DNA from: Thermoplasmata archaeon
Lineage (GTDB): Archaea; Thermoplasmatota; Thermoplasmata; Lutacidiplasmatales; UBA184
Length of the DNA stretch: 41,102 nucleotides
Direction: 5' to 3'
Assembly (NCBI GenBank): GCA_021791335.1
Contig: JAJYWS010000035.1
Coordinates: 1 to 41,102 of the forward strand
Shown in pieces: positions 1 through 9,911 of this stretch. Both the position numbers and the translations under genes were made by a program. Each line of letters opens with the position of its first letter. The stretch's first letter is position 1. The notes beneath the pieces were generated by a model that had not been told where the DNA came from, did not search any database, and worked only from the letters and a program-made list of their open reading frames with translations.

Positions 1-54
1 TTCGTGAAGGGTGTGCAGAAGCACAGGATTCTGCTTGTGGACGGTTTGCCCCAT
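1..54 (-). CDS. N-terminal fragment of a truncated CDS (MGQTVHKQNPVLLHTLHE...), product unknown
   Basis: Open frame on minus strand from ATG at 54 to window edge, preceded by CTTATAT TATA-like element (84-90) about 33 nt upstream. Confidence 0.4.
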   Translation of the reverse strand, partial: MGQTVHKQNPVLLHTLHE

Positions 55-83
55 AGACGGAGGGCCCTCGACAGGGGCTCCCG

Positions 84-90
84 ATATAAG
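84..90 (-). promoter_or_regulatory. TATA-like box (minus: CTTATAT)
   Basis: Spacing of about 33 nt to ATG at 54 fits archaeal box A with a near-leaderless transcript. Confidence 0.4.
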
Positions 91-539
91 CGTTGCTCGG
101 GGTTTCGGGCCGCCGGGCATGGGTGGAGGCTCCGGGCGACCGCCCGGGGTTGACCACGAATCCGGCTTCCTCCGAGTCGTCGCCCGACTCATCTTAGGGT
201 CATCGCCGGCCGACCGACACTCTGAACTCCGGACCCGGTCGGGTCGCGGGACTCTGCGGCCCCTGCGATGGGTGGCCGGGGGCGTTCATTTCAGCCACAC
301 GACGACCGGGAGCATGGATTTCGGCGAGCCCGCTCTGGCATCCCAGCGGAGGACCTCCGCTCCTCTCCGCCTCGGAGGCCGGCCACTCCCGGCTGACCGA
401 GCGGGAGAGGGGAACTCGGGCGGGGTAGGGTGCCCTGAGCTCCGACGGCTCCTCGGAGGATGGGGAGGTGGGCGCAAGTTGCGGTGGGAGGCCCGGGTCG
501 ATGGGGGCGGCGCCGGCCCCTTCCCGTCCCAGCGAACGG

Positions 540-547
540 TTAAATAT
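540..547 (+). promoter_or_regulatory. TATA box TTAAATAT upstream of PRC-barrel gene
   Basis: AT-rich octamer in high-GC context, about 33 nt before ATG at 577. Confidence 0.55.
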
Positions 548-576
548 CGTCCCACCCAACGGGAAGCGAGGGCGAC

Positions 577-819
577 ATGCGAAAGTTCGTCACCGAGCTT
601 CGCGGCAAGACCGTGATGACCAACGACGGACAGATCCTGGGCTTGATCGACAACTTCGTCGTGGACACCTCCACCGGTGGCATCGCCCATGTCCTCGTGA
701 CCCCGAGTGAAGACGTCGAGGCTCGTCTTTTCCAGAACGACAGTGTCGGGCGGCTGGTGCTCCCCTTCAAGAGCATGCGGGCCGTTAAGGATGTTGTCGT
801 GATGGAACTTGGAAAGTAA
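577..819 (+). CDS. PRC-barrel domain protein
   Basis: 80 aa; MRKFVTELRGKTVMTNDGQILGLIDNFVVDTSTGGIAHVLVTP... typical small archaeal PRC-barrel. Confidence 0.85.
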   Translation: MRKFVTELRGKTVMTNDGQILGLIDNFVVDTSTGGIAHVLVTPSEDVEARLFQNDSVGRLVLPFKSMRAVKDVVVMELGK

Positions 820-1636
820 CCCTTCCCCCGCCCTCGTCTCGGTGGTCGTCACCGTTCGGAACGAGGCTCCCAACCTGCGTCGCCTCCTTGAGAGTCTGGT
901 CCCGCAGGAACCTCCGTTCGAAGTGCTGATCGTCGATGCCCTGAGTCGGGACGGCACCTTCCAGATCGCCCGCGAGTTTGCCGAGCGTTCTCCGGAGACC
1001 TTCCGGGCCTGGCAGAGCCCCGGGTCCCGGGGGCAGGGCCGTAACGCGGCCGCGGCGCGGGCTCGGGGCGACGGCCTTGCCTTCATCGATGGGGACTGCA
1101 TCGCCGACTCGGCGTGGCTGGCCCGGATCCGACAGGGGCTCGCCCGGTCGGCCGTGGTGGCCGGCCGGACCGTCCCGATGGGCTCCTCGGCCTTCGGGGA
1201 GCTCGATCGGGTCGAACTCTATCAGGACGGGAATGACGTGAGCTACCCTTCGTGCAACCTCGGGTACCGTACCGAGCTCTTCCGCCGACTCGGCGGATTC
1301 GACGCCCGCTTCATCACGGCCGAGGACATCGACCTGAACCTCCGGGCGGTCCGGGCGGGGGCGCAGATCCTCTACGACCCGAGGGCGGTCGTCCTCCACC
1401 GGGTTCGACCCACGGTCCTTCGCTTCCTCTACCAGGCGTTCTGGAACGGGTACGGCCGCAAGCAGCTGACGGAGAAGCACGGCACCCTGTGGGGCCACTA
1501 CCGGGTGCGCCGGCTCCTTCGGCACCAACGCTCGGTCCTCGCCATCTTCCGGATGGCGGCGGCGCTCGTCGGGTACCTCACCCGGGTGGCGACGGGGGGA
1601 GATCGTCGCCTGGACCGGTCGGCTCCGGGGCGGTAG
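809..1636 (+). CDS. Family 2 glycosyltransferase
   Basis: SVVVTVRNEAPNLRRLLESL...VLIVDALSRDGT...EDIDLNLRAVRAGAQILYDP; TTG start. Confidence 0.85.
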   Translation: MESNPSPALVSVVVTVRNEAPNLRRLLESLVPQEPPFEVLIVDALSRDGTFQIAREFAERSPETFRAWQSPGSRGQGRNAAAARARGDGLAFIDGDCIADSAWLARIRQGLARSAVVAGRTVPMGSSAFGELDRVELYQDGNDVSYPSCNLGYRTELFRRLGGFDARFITAEDIDLNLRAVRAGAQILYDPRAVVLHRVRPTVLRFLYQAFWNGYGRKQLTEKHGTLWGHYRVRRLLRHQRSVLAIFRMAAALVGYLTRVATGGDRRLDRSAPGR

Positions 1637-2390
1637 GCCCGACCCGTCCCTCGGGGGCGGGGGGTCGCCGAAGCGCGGCCTCGAGCGCGTCGAGCGTGAG
1701 GATGCGGTCCTCGGTCACATGGGGCCACATCTCCCGTCGATCGAGGAGGATCGATCGGAGGCCCGTCCGCGCGGCGGCGTGGACATCGCTCCAGAAGAGG
1801 TCGCCCACATAGGCGGTCTTGCGTCGGGGGGTGCCGAGCCGGTCGGTCGCACTCCTAAAGGCGCCGGGAGCAGGAGGATAGGTGCCGGCGCCGTCCTCGC
1901 CCGTCAGGAGGAGCAGCCGCTCGTCCAACTCGGCGCGTCGCAGGATCCGCCGGGCGGTCTCCAGGGGCAGCGGGGTGAGGATGCCGAGCCGCAGACCGGC
2001 GCGGCGCCAGGCCTCGAGTCGGGGCCGGACCTCGGGGAAGGTCTCAATGGGACCCGAGGGGCGCAGGAACCGGGCGACGACCGCCTCGCTCTCCTCCTTC
2101 GGCAGGGGTCGGCCCGCAAGGCCGTCCAGGATCGACGCGAGGTGGATCCGCAGGTCGTCCGGGGTCACGGGAGGGGCCCGTCCGACCAGGCCCGACCAGC
2201 GGCGTCGGTCCCAGGCCTTCAACGCCCGCTTGAGGACCGCCTGGGCGTGCCCCGGGGCGAGCCGGGGGCCGTTGGGTCGCCAGGCCCACTGCCACTGGAG
2301 GACCGTATGGACCGGGACCAGCACATCGTCCAGATCGAAGAGGAGCCCCTCGACCGGGAGCTCGCCGGGCGCCGAGGGGGGATCCGGCAT
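1578..2390 (-). CDS. HAD-superfamily hydrolase
   Basis: Motif I GLLFDLDDVLVP, ...GILTPLPLETARRIL..., YVGDLFWSDVHAAARTGLRSILLDR; convergent overlap with GT2 3' end. Confidence 0.75.
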   Translation of the reverse strand: MPDPPSAPGELPVEGLLFDLDDVLVPVHTVLQWQWAWRPNGPRLAPGHAQAVLKRALKAWDRRRWSGLVGRAPPVTPDDLRIHLASILDGLAGRPLPKEESEAVVARFLRPSGPIETFPEVRPRLEAWRRAGLRLGILTPLPLETARRILRRAELDERLLLLTGEDGAGTYPPAPGAFRSATDRLGTPRRKTAYVGDLFWSDVHAAARTGLRSILLDRREMWPHVTEDRILTLDALEAALRRPPAPEGRVGPTAPEPTGPGDDLPPSPPG

Positions 2391-2393
2391 GGC

Positions 2394-3257
2394 TCAGTCG
2401 CGACCGGATTTCTGGAGTTCCAGCAGGTCCTCGGTCGAGACCTTCTCCCCCTTCTTGAGCCGGGCCAGAAAGTCCTCTTCCCGGGGAGGTTCGGCCTCCG
2501 ACCAGGCCATCGGTCCCCGACCGCCCCGGGCGGCGTAGAGCAGCTTCTCGATATCGCGCACCTCCTCGATGGCGGCGATGTGGCCCCGGTGGGCCTCGTC
2601 GGCCTTGCCCTTGACCTCGATCAGGCGGGCCTGGATCTCGTCGGCCTGCCGGCGCAGGTCGTCGACCTGTTCGTAGAGGGTGACCATCGCCTCGTGCTCC
2701 CGCTGGGCCTCGTCGGCGAACTGGCCGACGGCGGCATGGTGCCGTTCCGCCTCCTCGTGCGCCTCGTTCATCGCCTGGAGGGCCTGATCGATCTCGGGGT
2801 CCTGGCGCAGCTGGTCGTCCTGCTCCCGGATCCCGGCCTCGAGCCGCTTCATCTCCTCGATGAGCCGGCGCTCGGCGTCCGGAGTGAGGGCCGTCGTCAT
2901 GTGCCTAAACTCGAGCTCCTTGAGCTCCTTGCGGAGCCTCCAGACGGGGACCGCGCCCGGCCGGGGGGCGCGGGATCGCTTGAGTTCCTGGACCCGGTCC
3001 CCGGCCTCCTGGAGCTTGCGGTTCCACTCCTCCCGGAGCCGCTTCTCCTCGCGGACGCTCGCGTTCAGTTCGTCACGGTGGCGCCGGTGCTCCTGGGCCT
3101 CGGCGCTCTTGGCGCGGAGCAGCTGGAGCAGATCGGCCCGTTCGTCCGCCACCGCCCGGGCGGCGGCGTTGAGGTCGTCGCGTTGGGCCCGCAACTGGTC
3201 GGCCCGTGCGTTCGATTCGGCGTGCTTCCGCTCTAGTTCTTCGGTCGCGTCGGTCAC
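2394..3257 (-). CDS. Archaeal coiled-coil protein
   Basis: VTDATEELERKHAESNARADQLRAQRDDLNAAARAVADERADLLQLLRAK... heptad-rich; GTG start at 3257 preferred over longer ORF because TATA (minus TTTATATG, 3314-3321) lies upstream. Confidence 0.7.
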   Translation of the reverse strand: MTDATEELERKHAESNARADQLRAQRDDLNAAARAVADERADLLQLLRAKSAEAQEHRRHRDELNASVREEKRLREEWNRKLQEAGDRVQELKRSRAPRPGAVPVWRLRKELKELEFRHMTTALTPDAERRLIEEMKRLEAGIREQDDQLRQDPEIDQALQAMNEAHEEAERHHAAVGQFADEAQREHEAMVTLYEQVDDLRRQADEIQARLIEVKGKADEAHRGHIAAIEEVRDIEKLLYAARGGRGPMAWSEAEPPREEDFLARLKKGEKVSTEDLLELQKSGRD

Positions 3258-3414
3258 TCGGACACCGCCGGGAAAGTTCCCATGCTTCGAGGCGACTTTC
3301 GAGAAATGCCCTTCATATAAAGGCTTCCGCGCCCGGCGGGGTCGGCGTCCCGGGGGCTCCGCGGATTTCCGACTCCGCGTCAGGCTAATATCGGAGCCGC
3401 CCGCTCCTCGAAGC

Positions 3415-4863
3415 GTGGAGGAAGTCGGACGCATCTTCGGGGATGTGGGGCTCGGCCAGTTCCAGCTCTCCCTGACCCTGCCGGTCGAGCGGGGGGACTA
3501 CCTGGCGGTCGAGGACGAACTCCATGGGCCGGTCCTCTGCCAGCTCGACGATCTCCATCGGAAGAGCGACCTCAACCTCGACCGGGCCCGTCAGCTGGTG
3601 CCGTCCCAGGAAGCGACGGTGCAGGAGACGCTCCTCGGGACGGCCCGGATCATCGGCTACCGGGACGGCCAGGGACTGGTCAAGCTGCCGACGATCCCGT
3701 TCCGCTCCGGGGCCCACGTCTTCCGGGCGGAGGAGCCGCTCATCGCCGCGGTCCTCGGACTGACCCACAAGCTCGACGCGGGCGCCTACGTCGGCCTTCT
3801 GCGCAACCATCGGCTGCGGGTCGAGCTCGACATCAACCAGCTGGTCCAGCGGCACGTGAGCGTCCTCGCCAAGACCGGCGGCGGCAAGAGCTACCTCCTG
3901 GGGGTCCTCATCGAGGAGCTCTTGCGCCACAAGGTGACCTGCGTCATCATCGATCCCCACGGCGAGTACGGGTCGCTGAGGGTCCCGGCCGAGAAGAACG
4001 GGGTCCACGCCCGGTTCGGGGTCGAGTCCCAGGGGTTCGGCCGGCAGGTCCAGGAGTACTCCCCCGATCCCACCCTGAACCCTTCCGCGAAGCCCCTCAC
4101 CTTTTCGCTCCGCCACATCGATCCCCGGGACCTGCTGGTCTTCATGGGCCTCACGAACGTGAAGACCTACCTCGCCCCCCTCAAGCAGATCATCGAGGCG
4201 GTCGAGGCGAGCCGCCCCGACTACACGATGAAGGATCTGGTCCGGGCCGCCGATGCCCTCGAGGGCGCGGTCGGGGATCAACTGCGGGAACGGCTCGAAT
4301 ACCTCGAGCAGACCAAGCTGCTCGCGCCGCAGGGGACCAGCCTGAACGACCTCGTCCAGAAGGGGGAGGCCACCCTGGTGAACCTCCGCGGGGTGGCGCC
4401 CGATGTCCAGGAACTGGTGGTCGCCCGGATCGCCACGACGCTCTTCGAGAACCGGAAGAAGGGCCGGATCCCCCCCCTCTTCCTGGTCATCGAGGAGGCC
4501 CATAACTTTGCCCCCCAACAGGGCACGGCCACCTGTTCCCGGATCCTCAAGAACATCGCGAGCGAGGGTCGGAAGTTCGGCCTCGGGCTGTGCGTCGTGA
4601 CCCAGCGGGCCGCCCGGATCGACAAGAGCGTCCTTTCGCAGTGCAATACCCAGCTGATCCTCCAGGTGACCAACCCGCTCGACCTCAAGGCGATCGCCCA
4701 GTCGATCGAGGGCCTCACCGCCGGCATGACCGAGATGATCCAGTCGCTCCCGGTCGGCGTCGCGCTGGTGACCGGCGGCGGCTACCACACGCCGCTCTTC
4801 TGCGAGGTCCGTCCCCGGGCGACCCGCCACGGCGGCGAGAGCGTCCGGATCGTCGAGAACTGA
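3415..4863 (+). CDS. HerA-like (DUF87) DNA helicase/translocase ATPase
   Basis: Walker A KTGGGKSYLLGVLIEELL, CVIIDPHGEYGSL, LFLVIEEAHNFAP; GTG start at 3415 with CTAATATC about 26 nt upstream. Confidence 0.85.
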   Translation: MEEVGRIFGDVGLGQFQLSLTLPVERGDYLAVEDELHGPVLCQLDDLHRKSDLNLDRARQLVPSQEATVQETLLGTARIIGYRDGQGLVKLPTIPFRSGAHVFRAEEPLIAAVLGLTHKLDAGAYVGLLRNHRLRVELDINQLVQRHVSVLAKTGGGKSYLLGVLIEELLRHKVTCVIIDPHGEYGSLRVPAEKNGVHARFGVESQGFGRQVQEYSPDPTLNPSAKPLTFSLRHIDPRDLLVFMGLTNVKTYLAPLKQIIEAVEASRPDYTMKDLVRAADALEGAVGDQLRERLEYLEQTKLLAPQGTSLNDLVQKGEATLVNLRGVAPDVQELVVARIATTLFENRKKGRIPPLFLVIEEAHNFAPQQGTATCSRILKNIASEGRKFGLGLCVVTQRAARIDKSVLSQCNTQLILQVTNPLDLKAIAQSIEGLTAGMTEMIQSLPVGVALVTGGGYHTPLFCEVRPRATRHGGESVRIVEN

Positions 4864-4888
4864 ACGACGGACCGGACCGCCGGGCGGC

Positions 4889-5263
4889 TCAGATCTGGGA
4901 GCGCAGCTTCTGGCGGTCGACCCGGATCCCGGCCGGCGTGAGGCAGAGCAGGTTCTTCGCGATCCCCGCGACGTCCCCGCCGGTGTCCTTCGTGATGTTC
5001 TTGAGGTCAAGGCTCATGCGGCGGACCGCCACCGCGTCGTTCGCGATCGACGTGATGTCCAGGATGACGATGTCCCCCTGGTAGGTCCACTTCGCGGCGG
5101 CGTGGACATCATCGTAGCGGAGGATCTCCGCCATCCGGACCGACGCCTTGGTTCCGGCGAACGCCTCCCCGGGATCTTCCGTGGCGCCCAAATCGATGAA
5201 GCTGCCCTCTTCCAGGATATCCGAACTGTGGCGCCTTCGAAGCAATCCGCTCTTCCGCATCAT
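4889..5263 (-). CDS. sepF: Cell division protein SepF
   Basis: ILRYDDVHAAAKWTYQGDIVILDITSIANDAVAVRRMSLDLKNITKDTGGDVAGIAKNLLCLTPAGIRVDRQKLR matches archaeal SepF pattern. Confidence 0.85.
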   Translation of the reverse strand: MMRKSGLLRRRHSSDILEEGSFIDLGATEDPGEAFAGTKASVRMAEILRYDDVHAAAKWTYQGDIVILDITSIANDAVAVRRMSLDLKNITKDTGGDVAGIAKNLLCLTPAGIRVDRQKLRSQI

Positions 5264-6102
5264 GGAGCGACCGACCCGTCCTCGGGGGTTCGAACCCGGG
5301 GGCGCTTCTTAAGGGTATTGTTCCAAGCGGCGGTCCTCCGACCGACCCGCGGCGCAGGGTCCGCGGGGTCGGCCGGTCGCGGGAACCGGAGGCAGAAGGT
5401 CACCCGGTAGACATCCTCGCCGTGCCGCCGGCCCACCAGGGTCGCCGACTCCTTGAGATCGGCACCGGCCCGTTGCTTGGCGAGCTTGGCCATCGCCCGG
5501 GCCATCAGGGTATCGGTGAAGAACAGGTCCCAACCCTCGGGGAGGGCCTCCCGCCAGGAGATCGCCCGCGTCCAGTCCGGCCGGCCCTCCCGGGCCACGG
5601 CGTCCCACTGGCCGGCCAACCGATCCCGCCGCTCCTCGGCCCGTTCGTGGCGGCTCCCTTCCTCGGTCCGGACCTGGATCACCGCGGTGTAGTAGTGGCC
5701 GGTCTTCCGGCTGCAGTCCACACACGGACGCCGTTCGACCCGGACGGTGACGGCCAGGTCGGCGATCCGCTCCTGCTCCCGGAACCTAAGGTGGACCCGG
5801 GCCCGGTACTCCCGAAGGGCCGGACGGTGGGCCACCTCGGTCCACTCGACGCGGCGGACCCCGACTTCCGGGTGGACGCGCAGGAGCGGGGTGAGGTCCT
5901 CGGCCGTAAGGAGCATCGAAGAGTTCTGCCGGACCCAGGTCGGCCCGACCTTCCGGGCGCCGCAGACCGGGCAGAGGATGACGGTCGGATCGGCCACCAG
6001 CTCGACCGGGGTCGTTCGCTCCGCGGCGCAGCGGCTGCACACCCCGTCGACCAAGGGGACCCCGGTCGATCCGCAGACGACGCAGAACTCTCCCCCCGCC
6101 AT
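5260..6102 (-). CDS. NMD3-family protein (archaeal homologue of 60S export adaptor)
   Basis: CVVCGSTG...CSRCAAERTT...ILCPVCGARKVGPTWV... PCVDCSRKTGHYYTAVIQVR; paired zinc motifs; ATGA overlap with sepF. Confidence 0.85.
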   Translation of the reverse strand: MAGGEFCVVCGSTGVPLVDGVCSRCAAERTTPVELVADPTVILCPVCGARKVGPTWVRQNSSMLLTAEDLTPLLRVHPEVGVRRVEWTEVAHRPALREYRARVHLRFREQERIADLAVTVRVERRPCVDCSRKTGHYYTAVIQVRTEEGSRHERAEERRDRLAGQWDAVAREGRPDWTRAISWREALPEGWDLFFTDTLMARAMAKLAKQRAGADLKESATLVGRRHGEDVYRVTFCLRFPRPADPADPAPRVGRRTAAWNNTLKKRPRVRTPEDGSVAP

Positions 6103-6119
6103 CGCTTCCCCCGTCGTCT

Positions 6120-6440
6120 TCAGTGCGGCACCGTGAAGATCTCGGCGTGGGGCACCCCGCCGAGGCGGCCCGTGCCTTCGGCGGTCACGAGGCCGAGCTC
6201 ATACGCCAGCGCCAGCGTCCGCTCCCCGAGCAGGTTCGCGATCGTCGCCCGTTGGAGGGCCCATTCGATCTCCTCCCGTCCCACCGGCCGGTCCCCGTAG
6301 AATTGCGGCGAGACGGTGACGGTGTGGCCCCGGTTCCCGACGGGCAGCTGACGCCCCAAAAGGTCGCCGTCGCAGATGGCGACGACCGTCTCGGCCCGGA
6401 TCCGGTGGACCCGCATCACCCATCCCTCCGCCCCGGTCAT
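6120..6440 (-). CDS. DUF424 family protein
   Basis: MRVHRIRAETVVAICDGDLLG...VSPQFYGDRPVG...ATIANLLGERTLALAYELGLV...IGGVPHAEI-like; real start may be ATG at 6416. Confidence 0.8.
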   Translation of the reverse strand: MTGAEGWVMRVHRIRAETVVAICDGDLLGRQLPVGNRGHTVTVSPQFYGDRPVGREEIEWALQRATIANLLGERTLALAYELGLVTAEGTGRLGGVPHAEIFTVPH

Positions 6441-6505
6441 GGTGCCGCCGTCCGAGGGGGCACGGAGGCGGGTTGTTAAGAAATCGCCGGTGGTCCGGGC
6501 GCGCG

Positions 6506-8620
6506 TCAGGCAAAGCGGATCAGCTGCCAGTTGTTCGGCCGGACCTCCACGAGTTCGCCCTGGCTCCGGAGCGAGTGGAACAGCGACTGGAACTGGGCCG
6601 CCGAAATCCCCTCCTGCTCCGCCTGGGCCTGGGCCTCCTCCATGTGGAAGGTGCCCGAACTGCCGCTCTGCAGCCGCTGGAGGAGGGCGGTGAGGACGCT
6701 CATCCGCTCCCGCTGGGAATGGGAGACCCCGCTGGTGACGAGGTCGATGTCGATCCGCCCCTCCGACGAGGAGACGCGCCGCAGGAAGTTCTCCATGATC
6801 TGGATCGCCCGTTGGGCATCGCCCGGCTCGACCGTCGGGGAGAGCCGGGCCCGGGCCGCCGCCTCACTGAGCCGCACCAGGGCTTCGAGCTGTCGGGCGG
6901 TGATCGGCACCGGGGCGTTCGGCTCCTCCCCCTGCTTGCGGACGCTGACGTAGTAGTTCTCGAGCGCGACCAGGGCCCCGTCGGTCAGCACCGGCCGGAC
7001 CGTCTTGCGGGCGTAGGCGATGTATTTCTTGAGCTGGTCGGGGGAGAGCGGAGCCCCGGCCGTGACGGTCCCTCCGACCGACGGCCGCGCCTCGCCGTCC
7101 CGGTGCGCCTGGAGGATCCGGGACGCGAGGAAGCGGTCCCGTTTCTCCTCGGGGCGGTCCATGATCGAGAAGATGACGTCGAACCGGGAGAGCAGCGTCG
7201 GGGGGAGATCGATCTGCTCGGCGATCGACTTGGTCGAGTCGAACCGTCCCCACTTCGGGTTGGCCGCGGCCAGGACGGGGCAACGGGCGTTCAAGGTGGC
7301 CGTGATGCCCGCCTTGGCGATCGAGACGGTCTGCTGCTCGAGGACCTCGTGCATGGCGGACCGGTCCTCGGCCGACATCTTGTCGAGCTCGTCGATGATC
7401 GCCATTCCGCCGTCCGCCAGGACCAGCATGCCGGCTTCGAGCACCCACCGGCCCCCGGCGAAGTCGTCCTTCACCGCGGCCGCGGTGAGGCCGGCCGCCG
7501 TCGCGCCCTTGCCGCTGGTGTAGATCCCCCGGGGCGCCACGTCGGTGATGTAGCGGAGCAGTTGGCTCTTCGCGACCCCCGGGTCACCGATCAGGAGGAC
7601 GTTGATGTCGCCGCGGACCCGGATCCCGTCCGCGTGGTGCTTCTCGACGCCGCCGAAGAGCTGGAGGGCGATCGCCTCCTTCTCCTGCTCCATCCCCTTG
7701 ATCGTCGGAGCGAGGGAGAGCACGATCTTGTCGACGATCGTGGGGTCCCCCCGGAAGCGCTGGAAGAGCTGGTCGTCCGCCTCGGTGATCTCGATCTCGG
7801 CGTAGTCGACCTGCTTCGACTCGATCGAGTTCGCCAGGATCGAGAGATCGAAGGTCGTGGCCCGTCCGCTCCCGCTGCGGCCGGGCAGGTTCCGTTGCAG
7901 GCTCTTGAGGATCCCGTTCGCGACGATCCGGTTGCCGGGGATCACCCGGCCGGTCAGATCCTCGGTGAAGAAGACCGGGACCCCCTGGGGATGGGCGCCC
8001 CCGCGGAGGGTCTCGGGGCTCTCCTGGATCTCGATCCGCTGGCTGTCCACGTACGTCGAGCGTTCCGGCAGGAGCCGAAAGCGGGTGCGTCCGGCCGGCT
8101 TACCGCAGCCGCCCTGGGCTTCGGGGCACTCGAGGGGTTCGCGGAGGGCGAGCGCCCCTTCCTCCTGCACCTCGATGAACTCGGTCGAACAGGCCGCGCA
8201 CTGGAAGACCGCTTCGCGGATCTGCGGCCGGACCTCGGTCACCTTGCGGACGATCCCGTCGATCGCGACGAACCGGTTGAGGTCGGTCTCCCGGATCGAG
8301 CGGATCGACCGGTGGGCGGTCGGGGGGAGGCCGACGATCCTCAGGCGGAAGCCGTCGGCCTCCGGACCCGCCACCGGGAGCAGTTCGCGCATCGCCTGGG
8401 TCCCGGCGGCGAGGAGTTCGGTGGGCCGCTCGAGGAGCAGGTCGGCGAGCGGGGTATCGATGGAATCGATGACCCCGAAGGGCACCTCAAGCGACCGCTC
8501 CTCGGGGAACCGGTCGGCGATCTCGAGCAACCGCGGCCGGAACCCCCCCTCCTCGAAGACCGCGGTCCAACGTCCGGTCAGTTCGGGGGGCATCGGTTCG
8601 GCGCGCCGGACGCTGCTCAT
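6506..8620 (-). CDS. mcm: Minichromosome maintenance replicative helicase MCM
   Basis: Zinc finger CAAC...CPEAQGGC, Walker A GDPGVAKSQLL, Walker B IIDELDKM, arginine finger LLSRFDVIF. Confidence 0.95.
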   Translation of the reverse strand: MSSVRRAEPMPPELTGRWTAVFEEGGFRPRLLEIADRFPEERSLEVPFGVIDSIDTPLADLLLERPTELLAAGTQAMRELLPVAGPEADGFRLRIVGLPPTAHRSIRSIRETDLNRFVAIDGIVRKVTEVRPQIREAVFQCAACSTEFIEVQEEGALALREPLECPEAQGGCGKPAGRTRFRLLPERSTYVDSQRIEIQESPETLRGGAHPQGVPVFFTEDLTGRVIPGNRIVANGILKSLQRNLPGRSGSGRATTFDLSILANSIESKQVDYAEIEITEADDQLFQRFRGDPTIVDKIVLSLAPTIKGMEQEKEAIALQLFGGVEKHHADGIRVRGDINVLLIGDPGVAKSQLLRYITDVAPRGIYTSGKGATAAGLTAAAVKDDFAGGRWVLEAGMLVLADGGMAIIDELDKMSAEDRSAMHEVLEQQTVSIAKAGITATLNARCPVLAAANPKWGRFDSTKSIAEQIDLPPTLLSRFDVIFSIMDRPEEKRDRFLASRILQAHRDGEARPSVGGTVTAGAPLSPDQLKKYIAYARKTVRPVLTDGALVALENYYVSVRKQGEEPNAPVPITARQLEALVRLSEAAARARLSPTVEPGDAQRAIQIMENFLRRVSSSEGRIDIDLVTSGVSHSQRERMSVLTALLQRLQSGSSGTFHMEEAQAQAEQEGISAAQFQSLFHSLRSQGELVEVRPNNWQLIRFA

Positions 8621-8629
8621 CGATCGCTC

Positions 8630-9892
8630 CTACGGGTCGAGGCGCCAGCGGTCCCGGGGAAACAGCCGGGTCTCCCGGATGTTGGGGAGCGCCGTCAGGG
8701 CCTGGACGAGCCGGTCGATTCCGAGCCCCCAGCCCCCATGGGGCGGCATGCCGAAGCGGAACGGCTCGAGATAGCCGGCGAACCCGGCGGGGTCGAGGCC
8801 GGCCGTGGCCAGGTTGGCGAGAAGCCGTTCGAGCCGGTGCTCCCGGGGACCCCCGCTCGCGACCTCAAGGTGCTCGAAGTACAGGTCGAAGTACCCGGTC
8901 CGCCGGGGATCGTCGTCCTGACGGCGCGCGTAGAAGGTGCCCTGCTTGATCGCCGTGGGGAAGTCGGTCAAGAAGAACCAGGCACTGCCGGTCCGCTCCC
9001 GGACCGACTCGGCGAGCCGCTTCTCCTCCTCGGTCGTGAGATCCCGCTCGGCACCGGCCCGACCGAACTCCGCCTCGGCCTCGGCGAACGGGATCCGGGG
9101 CAACGGCACGGTCGGGGGCGTGAGCGTCTCGGCCCACGGGTTGGCGATCTCGGCCAGGGCGCTGCGGGTCGACTCGATCGCCTCCCGGAGGATCCCTTCC
9201 AGGATCTCCCTAAGCTCCTCGGCGGTCTCGATCGAGGCCACCTCGGCGTCGAGGCTGGTGAACTCGGTGATGTGGCGGACCGTGTCGGACGGCTCGGCCC
9301 GGAACGCGGGGCCGATCTCGAAGACCCGTTCGAATCCGGCCCCCATGAGCATCTGCTTGTAGAGCTGGGGACTCTGGGCGAGGTAGGCCCGCTGCCCGAA
9401 GTAGTCGACCGGGAAGAGGGTCGCGCCCCCCTCCGCACCCTGCCGGAGGAGCTTCGGGGTCTCGACCTCGATGAACCCCCGCCGGTGGAACGCCTCCCGC
9501 CAGCCCCGCAGCAGCGCCGACCGGAGTTCAAAGATCTGCCGGACCGAGGGTTTCCGCAGGTCGAGGACCCGGTGGTTGAGCCGGGTGTCCAACTCGACAT
9601 GGACCCGGTCCACGACCCCGAGGGGCAGCGGGGTTTCGGCCCGGGTGACCACCCGGATCCCGGTCGGATGGAACTCGACGCCCTTCGCCGCCTTCGGCGA
9701 ACTCCGCGCGATCCCCTCGATCCGGACGACCGACTCCCTCGGAAGGGCGGCGAGCAGCTCGAACCAACTCGGGTCGGCCGTCCCCTTCTTCAGGATGACC
9801 TGGGTCGTTCCGGTGCCGTCCCGGACGAGGGCGAACGCCACCCCTCCCAGGGCGCGGTACTCCTCCAGGTGCCCCTCGATCCACCCCGGCAC
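8630..9892 (-). CDS. aspS: Aspartyl-tRNA synthetase
   Basis: HRVLDLRKPSVRQIFELRSALL, FIEVETPKLL, AQSPQLYKQMLM, VFEIGPAFRAE, GWGLGIDRLVQ class II motifs; GTG start, N-terminus uncertain. Confidence 0.92.
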   Translation of the reverse strand: MPGWIEGHLEEYRALGGVAFALVRDGTGTTQVILKKGTADPSWFELLAALPRESVVRIEGIARSSPKAAKGVEFHPTGIRVVTRAETPLPLGVVDRVHVELDTRLNHRVLDLRKPSVRQIFELRSALLRGWREAFHRRGFIEVETPKLLRQGAEGGATLFPVDYFGQRAYLAQSPQLYKQMLMGAGFERVFEIGPAFRAEPSDTVRHITEFTSLDAEVASIETAEELREILEGILREAIESTRSALAEIANPWAETLTPPTVPLPRIPFAEAEAEFGRAGAERDLTTEEEKRLAESVRERTGSAWFFLTDFPTAIKQGTFYARRQDDDPRRTGYFDLYFEHLEVASGGPREHRLERLLANLATAGLDPAGFAGYLEPFRFGMPPHGGWGLGIDRLVQALTALPNIRETRLFPRDRWRLDP

Positions 9893-9911
9893 ATCGGGGT
9901 GGCCGGCGAGG

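Noticed and set aside
115-175. Possible intron-bearing tRNA (GCCGGGC...GGGGTTGACCACGAATCCGGC)
   Set aside because: Acceptor and T-stem do not close properly and no anticodon arm; coincidental similarity.
5284-5304. GGGGGTTCGAACCCGGGGG looks like a tRNA T-arm
   Set aside because: Lies in the NMD3 coding end, T-stem does not pair to 5 bp and no acceptor, D or anticodon arm is nearby; just a GGGTTCGAACCC palindrome.
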